Assembly (NCBI GenBank): GCA_025362035.1
Contig: JANYIN010000133.1
Span: 28,676 to 92,675, forward strand
Source of the DNA: Gemmatimonadaceae bacterium
GTDB lineage: Bacteria > Gemmatimonadota > Gemmatimonadetes > Gemmatimonadales > Gemmatimonadaceae
Reading direction: 5' to 3'
DNA: 64,000 bases
This document shows positions 43,340 through 54,977 of this stretch, piece by piece. Position 1 is the first letter of the stretch. Each line of letters starts with the position of its first letter. Below the pieces are notes generated by a model. That model saw only the letters and a program-made list of their open reading frames with translations. It searched no databases and was not told the origin of the DNA. Made by a program: the position numbers and the translations under genes.

Positions 43340-44218
43340 ATGAACCTCCATCATCTCCGTGTGTTCGCGGCTGTCGCGGAACATCGCGGCTTCTCACGTG
43401 CGGCGGCCGTGCTCAGGATCAGCCAGCCGGCGGTCTCCAAGTCCGTGCAGGAACTCGAGCGGCAGGTGGGGTTGCCGCTCGTCGAGCGCGCGGGCCGGTC
43501 CTCGCGCTTGACGGCGGCGGGAGCAGCCCTGGCCGAGCGAGCCCGGGAGCTCTTCAGTGTCGAGTCGGCAGCAGAGGAAGAACTTCGTGCGTTGCGAGGC
43601 CTGGAGGGCGGTAGCCTCAGCGTGGGCGCGAGCACCACGATCGCCACCTACGTGCTGCCCCCCGTCCTCGCGCGATTTCGCGAGTCACACCCGGGCATCG
43701 CCTTGCGCGTCGTCAGTGCGAACACGCGGACGATCGCGCGGCGACTCCTCGAACGCCGTCTGGACGTAGCGCTTGTTGAAGGACCGGTTACGCACGAGCG
43801 CCTGGAGGTCATCGCGTGGCGTGAGGACGAGCTGGTGCTCATTGCTCCGTCGGATCACCCGCTGGCGACTCGACGCCAGGTTCGCGCGAAAGACCTGACG
43901 GGGGTGAAACTGATCGTGCGCGAGGCCGGATCGGGCACGCGGGACGTAGCGGAACACGCGTTGGCGGAGCACGGGGTGCACCTGCCCATCGCACTCCAAC
44001 TGGGGAGTACGGAAGCGATCAAGCAGGGCGTAGCCTCCGGCCTTGGATTGGCGATCGTATCCCGGACGGCAGCAGCCGATCAGCTCGCGCTCGGCCGCAT
44101 TGCGGTGGTGCCGCTTCGCGGTGTGGTGCTTCGGCGGGTGTTCAGTGAATTGCGACTGCGCGGACGCAAGGCCAGTGCGCCGACCGTCGCTTTCCGAAGT
44201 CTGTTGCGCGATCGGTGA
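43340..44218 (+). CDS. LysR family transcriptional regulator
   Basis: A 292-residue LTTR. The N-terminal HTH is MNLHHLRVFAAVAEHRGFSRAAAVLRISQPAVSKSVQELERQ (core SRAAAVLRISQPAVSKSV), followed by the linker and a two-lobed effector domain (VGASTTIATYVLPPVLARFRESHPGI; LVEGPVTHERLEVIAWREDELVLIAPSDHPL; STEAIKQGVASGLGLAIVS). The last block resembles the CysB/CysL-like branch. A LysR box overlaps its promoter. It is divergent from the Asp-box protein gene (272 bp), a possible target. Effector unknown. The ATG at 43340 is the conventional start; upstream in-frame codons run into the intergenic region. Confidence 0.9.
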   Translation: MNLHHLRVFAAVAEHRGFSRAAAVLRISQPAVSKSVQELERQVGLPLVERAGRSSRLTAAGAALAERARELFSVESAAEEELRALRGLEGGSLSVGASTTIATYVLPPVLARFRESHPGIALRVVSANTRTIARRLLERRLDVALVEGPVTHERLEVIAWREDELVLIAPSDHPLATRRQVRAKDLTGVKLIVREAGSGTRDVAEHALAEHGVHLPIALQLGSTEAIKQGVASGLGLAIVSRTAAADQLALGRIAVVPLRGVVLRRVFSELRLRGRKASAPTVAFRSLLRDR

Positions 44219-44302
44219 TGTCCGCTGGCGCTAGAAGGCCGGGCCAGCCTCCTCGGCAGTCACGTCGTTCGCCCCGAACTCACGCGTGCGCGCAATGACA
44301 GG

Positions 44303-44977
44303 TCACGGCGTTGCGCTGTCCGTGTCGAGCAGTACGTGAATCTGGTAGCGCGGGAAGGGCGTGGGGGTGTGATGGGCGGGCGCCCACTGCTCCTTCGGTT
44401 CGAGCAGAAGCGCGTCCAGCGTGAGGTCGTCGGCACGCACATCGCGTGGGGAGATCCCATACCTGGTCGGCGGCCTGAGTTGCCGGTCGGCCTCTGGCTC
44501 CGCCATGAGGTCAACATCCAGGTGCGCGACGCCAATCAATTGATGCGTGTCCTGAATGCCGACGTGGCACGTGGGAACGACGACCCCATCGTCGCCTCGG
44601 ATCTCGAGGTCGAGCGACTCCACATGCTGAAAGGATTCAGCGAGATCGGCAAACAGCGTGGTGTTCTTGAGAGAAGGCTGCACGACCCGCTCGCCGAATG
44701 CGTCCCGTGCGTGGCGGTGCAGAAACGCACGCATGGCGGGCAGGACGGCGGCAACGACGGGCATCAAGCGCTCGCCGTCCGCATTCGGATGGAACCAACC
44801 AGAACGCGCCTGGGGAATGATGCGTGGGAACGCGAGTTCCGTTTCGCCGATCAGGCGGTTGTGACTCCACACTGCATAGCGCACGCGTCGAACTCCGTTG
44901 ATGGTGCCGCCAGTGTAGGTCGCGATTTCCGCAACGCTGCACCAAACGTGTGCGGTGCGTACCGGATCCGCCGCCAA
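44303..44977 (-). CDS. Hypothetical protein, 224 residues
   Basis: The ORF, from a TTG at 44977, encodes a soluble protein with a mixed alpha/beta look: VWCSVAEIATYTGGTINGVRRVRYAVWSHNRLIGETELAFP, then VVAAVLPAMRAFLHRHARD and a C-terminal domain ending FPRYQIHVLLDTDS. No family recognised and no signal peptide or membrane helix. It faces the LysR gene across about 84 bp. The start is uncertain because no good ribosome-binding site is seen. Confidence 0.55.
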   Translation of the reverse strand: MAADPVRTAHVWCSVAEIATYTGGTINGVRRVRYAVWSHNRLIGETELAFPRIIPQARSGWFHPNADGERLMPVVAAVLPAMRAFLHRHARDAFGERVVQPSLKNTTLFADLAESFQHVESLDLEIRGDDGVVVPTCHVGIQDTHQLIGVAHLDVDLMAEPEADRQLRPPTRYGISPRDVRADDLTLDALLLEPKEQWAPAHHTPTPFPRYQIHVLLDTDSATP

Positions 44978-45135
44978 ATGGCAGCACGCCCACCACGCGA
45001 GATCACTGAAAAAGCGCGAGATTACCAGCGTATGGAGAGGCCGTCGGGAGGCCGGAAAACGCTTTATTGCGGCGGACTAGTGCTCGTCGACGCCCGCCCG
45101 TATTGACTCGGCGAACCACCACAAGGGAGAGGACC

Positions 45136-47074
<1,939 letters not shown>

Positions 47075-47145
47075 GCGTCGTGTACACTTCGACGCGCTGG
47101 CGGACTGCTACCGCCGCCCATCGTCACCGGCGGCACGACCCCGTC

Positions 47146-47520
47146 TTAACGGCCTGACCGTTTGAGATAGCCACCAAGGCGCGCCAACGCCCACGCGGCG
47201 TGCTCGCGCACGAGCGGGTCGTCTTCTTCAAGCGCTTGATGCAGCGCGTCGCTGTCCTCGTGGGTGGCGACGTTGCCGAGCACCACCGCCGCATTACGCT
47301 TGAGCCCTCTGAGTTTGGCACGCTTCATCGGCGAGCCCTTGAACGCGGTGGAGAACTCGGACTGCGACATGGCCAGTAGCTCGCGCGCGAGCGTGGACGA
47401 ATCCTTGCCGGCGACAGCCGGGCGCGCCGCGAATTCGGGCACACGATTCTCGCGCGCGAACTTCACGTTCCACGGGCACACCTCCTGGGAGATGTCGCGA
47501 TATACCCATTTCGAGATCCC
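47146..47520 (-). pseudogene. Remnant of a second queG (C-terminal part)
   Basis: The minus-strand frame reads YRDISQEVCPWNVKFAREN..., then AFKGSPMKRAKLRGLKRNAA and a HEAT-like end DPLVREHAAWALARLGGYL. This matches the last third of epoxyqueuosine reductase, including an identical 25-residue block with the intact QueG at 49401-50480, while other parts differ clearly. The N-terminal corrinoid domain and first Fe-S motif are missing; upstream sequence does not resemble QueG. It looks like a degraded paralogue or a displaced older copy rather than a fresh duplicate. Confidence 0.8.
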
Positions 47521-47681
47521 ACTGGTGACCGGAGCGCGAACTCTACGGCGGACAACGAGTTAGACGCGCGCACCTGCCAAAGGTAGACGCCGGTCACTCC
47601 CTCGCCATAGCGTGCGGTTGCGAAGCAGGCGAGTTTTTCCTTGCCCACCTCCTCGAGCCGGAGCTCTTTCACTTGAGATCA

Positions 47682-49367
47682 ATGCCGAGAATTTGCCGCG
47701 TCCACTCCGGATTCCTGGCATGCGCCATGTTGACGCTGGCAGGATGCGCATCCACCAGACTGCCAGAGAGTGTTCGCGACAAGCCACGGGACGCCCTACT
47801 CGAGGATACTGCCGTCTTCGTGCTCCGGATCGACAGCGACACAGGCGCGCTTGACCGCGTGGTGAGGAAAGGGAACCACGTCGCTGGCACAGCCGTCGCG
47901 GGGCGGACCATGAGGGTCGATTACCGGCTTGACTTGGAGTCGACGGGAGAAGTGCGCACCTACTCTTTCCTCCTGGGGCCGCCGCCAGCGACTGTTGGGG
48001 ACAGCGTGACTTTCGCGGCGGCAGCACCCGGAACGTCTGGGACCGTGGTAAGCCGAGGGCGCATGCCGCTCTGGAATGCCTCCCCCGGGCTGTATGATGT
48101 CCTGCTTCAGCGGGCGCGGATCGCTGCCGAGACCCAGCAGTCACGGTCGGGCGCCGACGTCACGGTGGCGTTGCCGCTCTTTCGTTTTGGCGCGGCCAGT
48201 TTGAACGACAGCGCATTCGTCACGCTGGTTGGACGAGATTCGGCTCGGCTTGTCATTCAGGCTGACGGTGCTCCAGCGACCGAAATGTTCGCTCGCGTGG
48301 ACGAGGCTGGGCGTCTGCTCCGCGCAGCTGTGCCTGCGGAAGGCTGGATCATCGAACGAGTGCGTACTCTTTCTTCATCCGCGTTCGCGTTAGCCCCGAC
48401 GTATGGCGCACCTGATGGTGCGCCGTACAAGGCAGAGGATGTCCGAATCATCGTGAGTGGCAACACCATACTGGCAGGTACGTTGACACTGCCGAGTGGC
48501 ATTCACGGACCGATCCCTGCGGTCGTGCTGCTGCATGGGAGCTCACCGAGCGACCGCAACAACTCGCGCCTTCCCTTGCCCGGACTGTTCTGGCAGTTGG
48601 CAGACACTCTCGCGCGCCGGGGAATTGCTGTCCTCAGGTACGACCAGCGCGGCGTTGGCGCATCAAGCGGGTCATCAGATAGTGCTACCATTCGGGTTCG
48701 GGCCGATGACGCGAGAGCAGCGCTGGCATACCTCGCCACCAGGCGAGATATCGCCTCGACTCGGCTTGGGCTGCTCGGACTGAGCGAAGGCGCCATGGCA
48801 GCGCCGCTGGCCGCTATTCGACGCGACTCGTTCGGCGCGGCAGTCTCCGTGCGCGCAGTCGTCCTGATATCATCGCCGGCACGAACAGGCCGCGAGCTTA
48901 GCGCGTATCAGACGCGCGTGAGCGTCGAGCGCTTTGCACATCTCTCGGGGAGGGCGCGCGACTCGGCGCTCGCGATCGGGCGGGCGGAGGACGACTCGCT
49001 GTTGAGGAGCGGACGCGGGCACGATGCCGCGTTGGTCGCGTACGACCCGTTGCCCGCCGCACGCCAGCTGTGCATTCCCGTGCTAATTGTGCATGGCGGA
49101 ACGGATTTGCAGGTGCCGGCGGAAGACGCCCATCGGCTCGCCGCCATTCTCCGGGAGAAAGGGAATCGCGATGTGACCGTGCACGTGATTCCCGATGTCG
49201 ACCATGTGCTGCTGGCCGATCGGAACGGCGATTGGCGGCGCTACATCGCGCTCCCTTCTCTGATCGCACCGGCATCAGCGAGGGGTCTCATCGCGGATTG
49301 GTTCGTCACAAGGCTGGTGATGCCTGTCCTCTCGCCACAGCACCAGGACTGCCCGCGCGACCCCTGA
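47682..49367 (+). CDS. Lipoprotein alpha/beta hydrolase
   Basis: A 561-residue protein with a lipobox (CAMLTLAGCAS), so it is probably anchored to a membrane from outside. The N-terminal 260 residues have no recognised domain. The hydrolase domain follows: VVLLHGSSPSDRNNSRLP (oxyanion HGSSPSDR), YDQRGVGASSG, LGLLGLSEGAMAAPLA (nucleophile GLSEG), VLIVHGGTDLQVPAED (Asp) and IPDVDHVLL (His). The layout is like that of BAAT/acyl-hydrolase or dienelactone hydrolase relatives. It is inserted between the queG remnant and queG. ATG 47682 chosen because it starts the signal sequence. Confidence 0.84.
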   Translation: MPRICRVHSGFLACAMLTLAGCASTRLPESVRDKPRDALLEDTAVFVLRIDSDTGALDRVVRKGNHVAGTAVAGRTMRVDYRLDLESTGEVRTYSFLLGPPPATVGDSVTFAAAAPGTSGTVVSRGRMPLWNASPGLYDVLLQRARIAAETQQSRSGADVTVALPLFRFGAASLNDSAFVTLVGRDSARLVIQADGAPATEMFARVDEAGRLLRAAVPAEGWIIERVRTLSSSAFALAPTYGAPDGAPYKAEDVRIIVSGNTILAGTLTLPSGIHGPIPAVVLLHGSSPSDRNNSRLPLPGLFWQLADTLARRGIAVLRYDQRGVGASSGSSDSATIRVRADDARAALAYLATRRDIASTRLGLLGLSEGAMAAPLAAIRRDSFGAAVSVRAVVLISSPARTGRELSAYQTRVSVERFAHLSGRARDSALAIGRAEDDSLLRSGRGHDAALVAYDPLPAARQLCIPVLIVHGGTDLQVPAEDAHRLAAILREKGNRDVTVHVIPDVDHVLLADRNGDWRRYIALPSLIAPASARGLIADWFVTRLVMPVLSPQHQDCPRDP

Positions 49368-49400
49368 ACGCGGCGCTTTACACCAATAAGCATCCCGGTC

Positions 49401-50480
49401 TTACGGCGATTCGCGATTCTGCGAGTCGCTGAGCTGCTTGAGCGCCCATACTGCGTGCTCTCGTACCAGCGGGTCGGCATCGAATCCCAACAGTTCGAGC
49501 GACGGTGCGTCCGCCGGATCGCCGATGTTGCCGAGCACCACGGCGGCGTTGCGCTTCAAGCCGCGCAGCTTGGCGCGCTTCATCGGTGAGCCCTTGAACG
49601 CCGCGCTGAATTCTCCCTGTGTCATCGCCAGCAGGTCACGTGCGAGCTCACGCGCATCCTTGCCCATAAGGAATTCGCGCGGCGCGAACTCCGGCACCTT
49701 GAGCGCCTGTGCGAACTTGATGTTGAACGGGCATACGTCCTGACAGATGTCGCACCCGTACAGGAGCTCTCCCATCCGTTCCCTCAGCTCGACGGGAATC
49801 TCCCCGCGCAACTCGATCGTGAGGTACGAAATGCACTTCGTCGCATCGAGCTCGCGTGGCGCGACGATCGCGTCCGTGGGACACGCGGTGAGGCACAGCG
49901 TGCACGACCCGCACCGATCGGCCTCGAACGGGGCATCGATCCCCAATTCGAGATCGAGCACGAGGCAGCCAAGAAAGAAAAAGGAGCCGAGTGCCGGGTG
50001 GATGAGGTTCGTGTTCTTCCCGAACCATCCGAGCCCCGCGCGCCGCGCCAGATCGCGCTCGAGCAGCGGCCCGGTGTCCACGTACGGTTTTCCCGCAATG
50101 CGACGACCTGCATCCTTCTCGACGCGCGCGTGGAGTTCGCGCAGCTTCCGTTCCATCACGTCGTGGTAGTCGTCTCCGCGTGCGTACCGAGCCACGGGCC
50201 CACTCGGCTCTCGACCGCCATAGTCGAGCGCGACGACAATGGCGTGCGTCGTACCGGGGAGAGGTCTCCGCGAGTCACGGCGCTTCGCGGCGCTGCGCTC
50301 GAGGTAATGCATCTCGCCGGCGTATCCCGCCGCGATCCACGCGTCGAAATGACTGGCTGTTTCAACCGGACCGAGGGAAGTCACGCCGACCAGGTCGAAG
50401 CCGAGCGCATACGCATGTGCCTTTGCCAATCGGGTCAGCTCGGCGGGAGTGTCAGGCGACGTGACCTCGTTCGATTGCAT
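49401..50480 (-). CDS. queG: Epoxyqueuosine reductase
   Basis: A 359-residue cobalamin- and Fe-S-dependent enzyme that makes queuosine from epoxyqueuosine at tRNA position 34. Motifs: VDTGPLLERDLARRAGLGWFGKN (cobalamin domain), CGSCTLCLTACPTDAI (first 4Fe-4S, about 191) and CDICQDVCPFN (second 4Fe-4S, about 245), then a HEAT-like C-terminus with AFKGSPMKRAKLRGLKRNAA. Full length. The upstream small gene overlaps its start (TGATG region), so the two are coupled. GTG 50483 is an alternative start. Confidence 0.95.
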   Translation of the reverse strand: MQSNEVTSPDTPAELTRLAKAHAYALGFDLVGVTSLGPVETASHFDAWIAAGYAGEMHYLERSAAKRRDSRRPLPGTTHAIVVALDYGGREPSGPVARYARGDDYHDVMERKLRELHARVEKDAGRRIAGKPYVDTGPLLERDLARRAGLGWFGKNTNLIHPALGSFFFLGCLVLDLELGIDAPFEADRCGSCTLCLTACPTDAIVAPRELDATKCISYLTIELRGEIPVELRERMGELLYGCDICQDVCPFNIKFAQALKVPEFAPREFLMGKDARELARDLLAMTQGEFSAAFKGSPMKRAKLRGLKRNAAVVLGNIGDPADAPSLELLGFDADPLVREHAVWALKQLSDSQNRESP

Positions 50481-50728
50481 CACGCCCCGCGTACAGCCCA
50501 GCGCGCATATCGCTCCACGTCCTCAGGTGGCGGAACGGCGTTTTCGTCACCATACGCGGTGTACATGCGCCACCTCACATAGTCCATGGCGGGTACGGGC
50601 AGGAACGGGAACCGCCGCCACCAGTGTATGCGACGAAAACGCCAGGCCACACGAAGCAGCGCGATCCCGGTAAGGGGATCACGCAAGGCGCGGAGCGCGA
50701 GGAGGATCGAAAGACGTGACCATCGCAT
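50480..50728 (-). CDS. Small hypothetical protein coupled to queG
   Basis: An 82-residue protein: MRWSRLSILLALRALRDPLTGIALLRVAWRFRRIHWWRRFPFLPVP, rich in Arg and Trp, with a C-terminal TAYGDENAVPPPEDVERYARWA. The middle is amphipathic and could associate with the membrane. Its stop overlaps the queG start. It and the next plus-strand gene start only 19 bp apart in opposite directions. Function unknown. Confidence 0.65.
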   Translation of the reverse strand: MRWSRLSILLALRALRDPLTGIALLRVAWRFRRIHWWRRFPFLPVPAMDYVRWRMYTAYGDENAVPPPEDVERYARWAVRGA

Positions 50729-50747
50729 AGATGAGTAACTTGTCTAA

Positions 50748-50990
50748 ATGCGACTCTTCGATCAACTCGTATCACTTGCCGGGGCGATGCTCATACTCTA
50801 CGCCTACCTGGCGCTGCAACGTGGGTGGATGCGCCGAGAGGACCGCGCGTTCAATGCCATCAACCTGGGCGGTTCGGTGCTGCTGACCTATGCGGCGGTG
50901 AAGAACTGGAACCTCGGCTTCATCATCCTCGAGGGTTCCTGGGCGCTGTTGTCCATTCCGGGCGCCTTCGCGAAGCAGACGCGATCCTGA
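50748..50990 (+). CDS. CBU_0592-like small membrane protein
   Basis: An 80-residue protein with three short hydrophobic segments (LVSLAGAMLILYAYLAL; NLGGSVLLTYAAV; LGFIILEGSWALLSIPGAF). The pattern YAYLALQRGW...NAINLGGSVLLTYAAVKNWNLGFIILEGSWALLSI is that of the CBU_0592 family, whose role is unknown. The start ATG is only 19 bp from the start of the divergent small gene, so the promoters must overlap the coding ends; a TAACTT at 50736-50741 would place transcription start near the ATG. Confidence 0.75.
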   Translation: MRLFDQLVSLAGAMLILYAYLALQRGWMRREDRAFNAINLGGSVLLTYAAVKNWNLGFIILEGSWALLSIPGAFAKQTRS

Positions 50991-51054
50991 ACGCCTCCTG
51001 CTCTCCGCGCTCATCACGCATCCCGCCACGCCGTAGGCCGCAGCCCGGGCAGGT

Positions 51055-52554
51055 TCAGACGAACGACTGTCCGTCCAGTCCGGCTGGCAAGGGGATACCG
51101 AGCGCCGTCAGCGTGCTCGCGAACACATCGGTCGTCCGGCGAGGAGTCCGCGCTGGCGGCCGGTTGGTCAACAACGGAACGAGCATGTGCTCACGAAGCA
51201 GCGCGCCGTGAGCGCTGAGGTGCGGAATCGGTTCGTAGCGTGCCCGGAGGTCCCACCCCGGGGCGGCGGACAATATGAGGTCGCCGGCGCGCGCCGAGCC
51301 GGCCAGATGGACGATCTGTACGATGGCGTCGGGATAATCACTGCCGCGCAGGGCGTCATGCACGTCGTCGGCAGAGCCAACCACATCGCCACCCAGCGCC
51401 AGCGGATCGCCGTTGGTGCACTTGTATCGGTAGACGTCGCCGACCCGAGACACCGTGGCGTCCCCTCTGCTCGCGCTGCGGACTTCGCAGTGGTCCCGGG
51501 AGTGCGGCAGCAACAGTAGGTCAGTGGCGGGTCTCGACAGCAGTACGTCGGCCAGCGCGCTCCAGCGCGCAACGAGCGCCGGCCAGCCCGCACGTGTTTT
51601 CTCGCGCAGCCCCACGTACACCTGTGCCATCGCGTTGCCGCTCACCATCACCGCAGCGTCGGCGTCCAGCCTGGCCGACCACGGGTGCGCTGCCGTCCGC
51701 AGGCCCGTGTCCTCCACGATCCGGACCAGGTCTTCGTGCGAGTGCACGGCCGCGTGTCCGTGGTCGCTCACGATCCACAGGTGCGTGCGGTCCCACCACC
51801 CACCCGCCTCGGCATCCGCCCGGAGTTCAGCCGCGGTATCGTCCAGGATGCGGAGCGCTTCACGGACCAGCGCGCTGTCGTGCCCCCGCGCGTGTGATGC
51901 CTTGTCCACGCCGGTGAATGCCGCGAAGAGGTAGTCGGGCCGGTTTTCGCGCATGCGGCGCGGAATGGTCGCCGCCACTTCGCGGTCCACGTCCAGCCAG
52001 CGCTCGACGCGTCCGCGAAAATGCGTGTTGGCCACGCGCAGGGCGGAGCGCAGGGTGAGCGTGCCGAGCCTACGCGACTTCTGAAGGCCCCGGGTCGCCA
52101 CACTCAGGGCGGCGATGCTCTCCGGCACGAGCTCGAAGATCGTGGGCGCGCCGGGGTCGAGGTCGTCGTCGAAGCGCGAGAACTGGAACCCCACGTAGCT
52201 GCGGGCATAGTCGGGCCAACTGCAGGCCGTGCGCGAGCGGTCGTACCATCGAATGCCGGGAATGCCGACCGGCCCTGGGAAGCGACCGACCAGGAACGGG
52301 GTGTATGCCGGGCCGGTCACGGACGGGAAGACGGTCGTGACCGCATGCAGCCCACCTTCGTCGCGCAAACGGCGCATGGCGGGCAGATCGGACAGGTCGC
52401 CGTGCAGCGCATCCAGCCGCGCGCCGTCGGCGACGAGGACGATTACCGGCACGCGCGGCGGAAATACGGCATGCGCGAAGAAAACAGCTGCGGCCAAGGG
52501 AGAGCAAGCGACGCGTGAGAATCGCTGGCGAAATCGACCACCCGTGAAGTACAC
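51055..52554 (-). CDS. Alkaline phosphatase superfamily phosphodiesterase
   Basis: A 499-residue protein with an N-terminal signal-like segment and an alkaline phosphatase/nucleotide pyrophosphatase fold. VIVLVADGARLDAL (first Asp ligand), VFPSVTGPAYTPFLVGRFP (Thr nucleophile in VTGP-type block), AAFTGVDKASHARGHDS (Asp, His) and IVSDHGHAAVHSHEDL (Asp-His) give the two-metal site; the final His is in HLSAHGALLREHMLVPLL. It would hydrolyse phosphodiesters or pyrophosphates outside the cytoplasm. The start is uncertain. It is divergent from the LOG gene by 6 bp. Confidence 0.83.
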   Translation of the reverse strand: MYFTGGRFRQRFSRVACSPLAAAVFFAHAVFPPRVPVIVLVADGARLDALHGDLSDLPAMRRLRDEGGLHAVTTVFPSVTGPAYTPFLVGRFPGPVGIPGIRWYDRSRTACSWPDYARSYVGFQFSRFDDDLDPGAPTIFELVPESIAALSVATRGLQKSRRLGTLTLRSALRVANTHFRGRVERWLDVDREVAATIPRRMRENRPDYLFAAFTGVDKASHARGHDSALVREALRILDDTAAELRADAEAGGWWDRTHLWIVSDHGHAAVHSHEDLVRIVEDTGLRTAAHPWSARLDADAAVMVSGNAMAQVYVGLREKTRAGWPALVARWSALADVLLSRPATDLLLLPHSRDHCEVRSASRGDATVSRVGDVYRYKCTNGDPLALGGDVVGSADDVHDALRGSDYPDAIVQIVHLAGSARAGDLILSAAPGWDLRARYEPIPHLSAHGALLREHMLVPLLTNRPPARTPRRTTDVFASTLTALGIPLPAGLDGQSFV

Positions 52555-52560
52555 TCACCC

Positions 52561-53607
52561 ATGCCAACTCGCAGAAAGAGCGCGAAGCGCTCGAGCACCG
52601 GTGCCGCGAAGTCTGCGGGTCGCGCGCCGACCGCCAAGACCCGGCCAGCGCCGGACGCCGACAGTGCGGCCGCGGCGCCCATGTCTAGGAAGATAGAATC
52701 CCGCTCACCCCGTACGGCCACGGGCAAGCGCGGCAATCCCACACAGCGGTCCGCCTCGCAGGCGGAGGCGCAGGAAGGACTCCGCGAGCGCACGGAAGAG
52801 GGACATCGTGCAGCAGGACGCACGCCACCGTCGCAGGAATCGAAAAAGCGAAGCTCAGGCGCGGTCAGAAAGGTCGACAGCGACCTGCGAGACTTCACCG
52901 CGCCCATCACGGAAGACGAAAAGCTGCTCCAGCTTCCGGGAGAGGACGCGCGCACGAGCTCACCCGGCGACTTCACGCGAACCGATACGTGGCGCGTGAT
53001 GCGCATCATGGGCGAGTTCATCGAGGGCTTCGACAACCTGTCGACCGTGGATCGTGGCGTCGCGGTCTTCGGCTCCGCGCGCACCGCTCCCGACGACCCG
53101 CAGTACCTCGCCGCACAGGAAACGGCGCGGCTGCTCGCGCTTGCCGGCTTCGCAATCATCACGGGCGCCGGCCCAGGCATCATGGAAGCTGCCAACAAGG
53201 GTGCGAAGGAAGGTGGAGGACGGTCCATCGGCTGCAATATCGAACTTCCGTTCGAGCAGGGCGCAAACCCGTACGTCGATACGCTGGTGAACTTCCGGTA
53301 CTTCTTCGTTCGGAAGACGATGTTCATCAAGTACTCGAGCGCATTCATTATTTTCCCCGGCGGCTTTGGCACGCTCGACGAAGCATTCGAGGCATTGACA
53401 CTCATTCAGACCGGAAAGATCTATCAGTTTCCGGTCATTCTCTTCGGACGCCACTACTGGGCAGGGCTGCTCCGCTGGTTGCAGTCACGGGTGCTGGCCG
53501 AACGGAAGATTTCGCCCGGAGACATGGATCTGATCCTGCTCACGGATGATCCCGCCGAGGCAGCCCATGCGGTAATCGCGGCGTATAACGCGGTCAGCGG
53601 CAAGTAG
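52561..53607 (+). CDS. LOG-family protein with long basic N-terminus
   Basis: A 348-residue protein. The first 110 residues are low-complexity, basic and Ser/Ala-rich ([18 protein letters not shown]...). The LOG domain follows: [33 protein letters not shown], and [23 protein letters not shown], with the PGGxGTxxE motif and the Arg and Glu of phosphoribohydrolases. LOG proteins release free cytokinin bases from nucleotides or act on other nucleoside monophosphates. The tail might bind nucleic acid. Followed after 35 bp by the DHS-like gene. Confidence 0.87.
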   Translation: MPTRRKSAKRSSTGAAKSAGRAPTAKTRPAPDADSAAAAPMSRKIESRSPRTATGKRGNPTQRSASQAEAQEGLRERTEEGHRAAGRTPPSQESKKRSSGAVRKVDSDLRDFTAPITEDEKLLQLPGEDARTSSPGDFTRTDTWRVMRIMGEFIEGFDNLSTVDRGVAVFGSARTAPDDPQYLAAQETARLLALAGFAIITGAGPGIMEAANKGAKEGGGRSIGCNIELPFEQGANPYVDTLVNFRYFFVRKTMFIKYSSAFIIFPGGFGTLDEAFEALTLIQTGKIYQFPVILFGRHYWAGLLRWLQSRVLAERKISPGDMDLILLTDDPAEAAHAVIAAYNAVSGK

Positions 53608-53642
53608 TCACGCGGTCGTCATACATTTTCAGCGATGGAGCC

Positions 53643-54941
53643 ATGGCGAGTTCGAAGAAGGTGGCCGCTTCACGTGAGGTACGCGAGCGCGGCGGTTTCA
53701 AGGCGAGTCGGCACGGCACGAAAGCGTCCGCGGCCGGCAACAAGGGTGAGCAGAAGCGCGCTGCTGAGCATCGCGAACGCGCCGGCACGAGCCACACGTC
53801 GCACGCGACCTCGAAGTTTCTGCAGGGGGGAAGAATCGCACCGCGGCGGATTGACGGCACCGAAACGGCCGCCGATCTCATTGACGGCACCTTCCTCGCG
53901 TACAATGGCGCGCGGCTCCGGGAAGCCTGTCAGCTCTTCACGAAGAAGATGTTGGCCGCGGACGTCACCATCGGTATGACGCTCACCGGCGCGCTCACGC
54001 CCGCCGGCCTCGGCATGGCGGCGCTCATTCCCCTGATCGAATCGGGATTCGTGGACTGGATCATCTCCACCGGCGCCAATCTCTACCACGACGCGCATTT
54101 CGGTCTGGGCCTGTCCATGCATCGCGGCAATCCGGGCGCGTCGGACACGGTGCTTCGCGAAGAGGGCATCGTGCGGATCTACGACATCTTCTTCGACTAC
54201 GACGTCCTGCTCAGCACCGATGCCTTCTTCCGCAAGATCGTGCAGGGACCGGAGTTCCAGCGTTCGATGAGCAGCGCTGAGTTCCACGCGCTGTGCGGCA
54301 AATACATCCGCGAACGGGAGAAGGCACTGCGTATCGGCAACAAGTCGTTGCTGGGCGTTGCGTACGAGTGCGGCGTTCCCATCTACACCTCATCGCCGGG
54401 CGATTCCTCCATCGGGATGAACGTCGCCGCGCTCGCGCTGTCCGGCAACAAGTGCGTGATCGATCCAAATGCAGACGTGAACGAGACGGCGTCCATCGTA
54501 CTTGGCGCGAAGCGCGGTGGCGGCAAGAGCGCGGTGTTCATCTGCGGCGGTGGAAGCCCGAAGAACTTCGCCCTCCAGACCGAGCCCCAGATCCAGGAAG
54601 TGCTCGGCATCGATGAAAGGGGACACGACTACTTCCTGCAGATCACGGACGCGCGCCCTGACACCGGCGGACTTTCTGGCGCGACCCCCGCCGAGGCGGT
54701 GAGTTGGGGGAAGATCGATCCGGACCGGCTGCCCGATGCGGTCGTCTGCTACTTGGACAACACGGTGGCGCTGCCGCTGCTCACCGCGTATGCCCACGCG
54801 CGGCACAAGCCGCGCAAGCTCAAACGTCTGCTGGACAAGCGCGAGAAGAACATGCGCGTGCTTCGCGAAGAATTTGCCAAGGCCAACGGCGCCCCAGCCG
54901 AGCCGCTCAGCACGGATGCCAAACTGCCGATGCATCGCTGA
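53643..54941 (+). CDS. Deoxyhypusine synthase-like protein
   Basis: A 432-residue homologue of deoxyhypusine/homospermidine synthase. A basic N-terminal tail (about 60 residues) precedes the fold: [37 protein letters not shown] (NAD site), [22 protein letters not shown] and [11 protein letters not shown] with the catalytic Lys near 357 (equivalent to Lys329 of human DHS). The enzyme takes the aminobutyl group of spermidine with NAD. Bacteria lack eIF5A, so the target is unclear; homospermidine formation or an unknown protein is possible. It follows the LOG gene, with which it may be co-transcribed. Confidence 0.85.
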   Translation: MASSKKVAASREVRERGGFKASRHGTKASAAGNKGEQKRAAEHRERAGTSHTSHATSKFLQGGRIAPRRIDGTETAADLIDGTFLAYNGARLREACQLFTKKMLAADVTIGMTLTGALTPAGLGMAALIPLIESGFVDWIISTGANLYHDAHFGLGLSMHRGNPGASDTVLREEGIVRIYDIFFDYDVLLSTDAFFRKIVQGPEFQRSMSSAEFHALCGKYIREREKALRIGNKSLLGVAYECGVPIYTSSPGDSSIGMNVAALALSGNKCVIDPNADVNETASIVLGAKRGGGKSAVFICGGGSPKNFALQTEPQIQEVLGIDERGHDYFLQITDARPDTGGLSGATPAEAVSWGKIDPDRLPDAVVCYLDNTVALPLLTAYAHARHKPRKLKRLLDKREKNMRVLREEFAKANGAPAEPLSTDAKLPMHR

Positions 54942-54977
54942 AAACCCGACGAGAGTCGACTTCCGAACGGAACGACG

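Noticed and set aside
47463..47672. 69-codon minus-strand ORF (MKELRLEEVGKEK...)
   Set aside because: Its start looks protein-like, but it overlaps the queG remnant in another frame and has no family; too weak to list as a gene.
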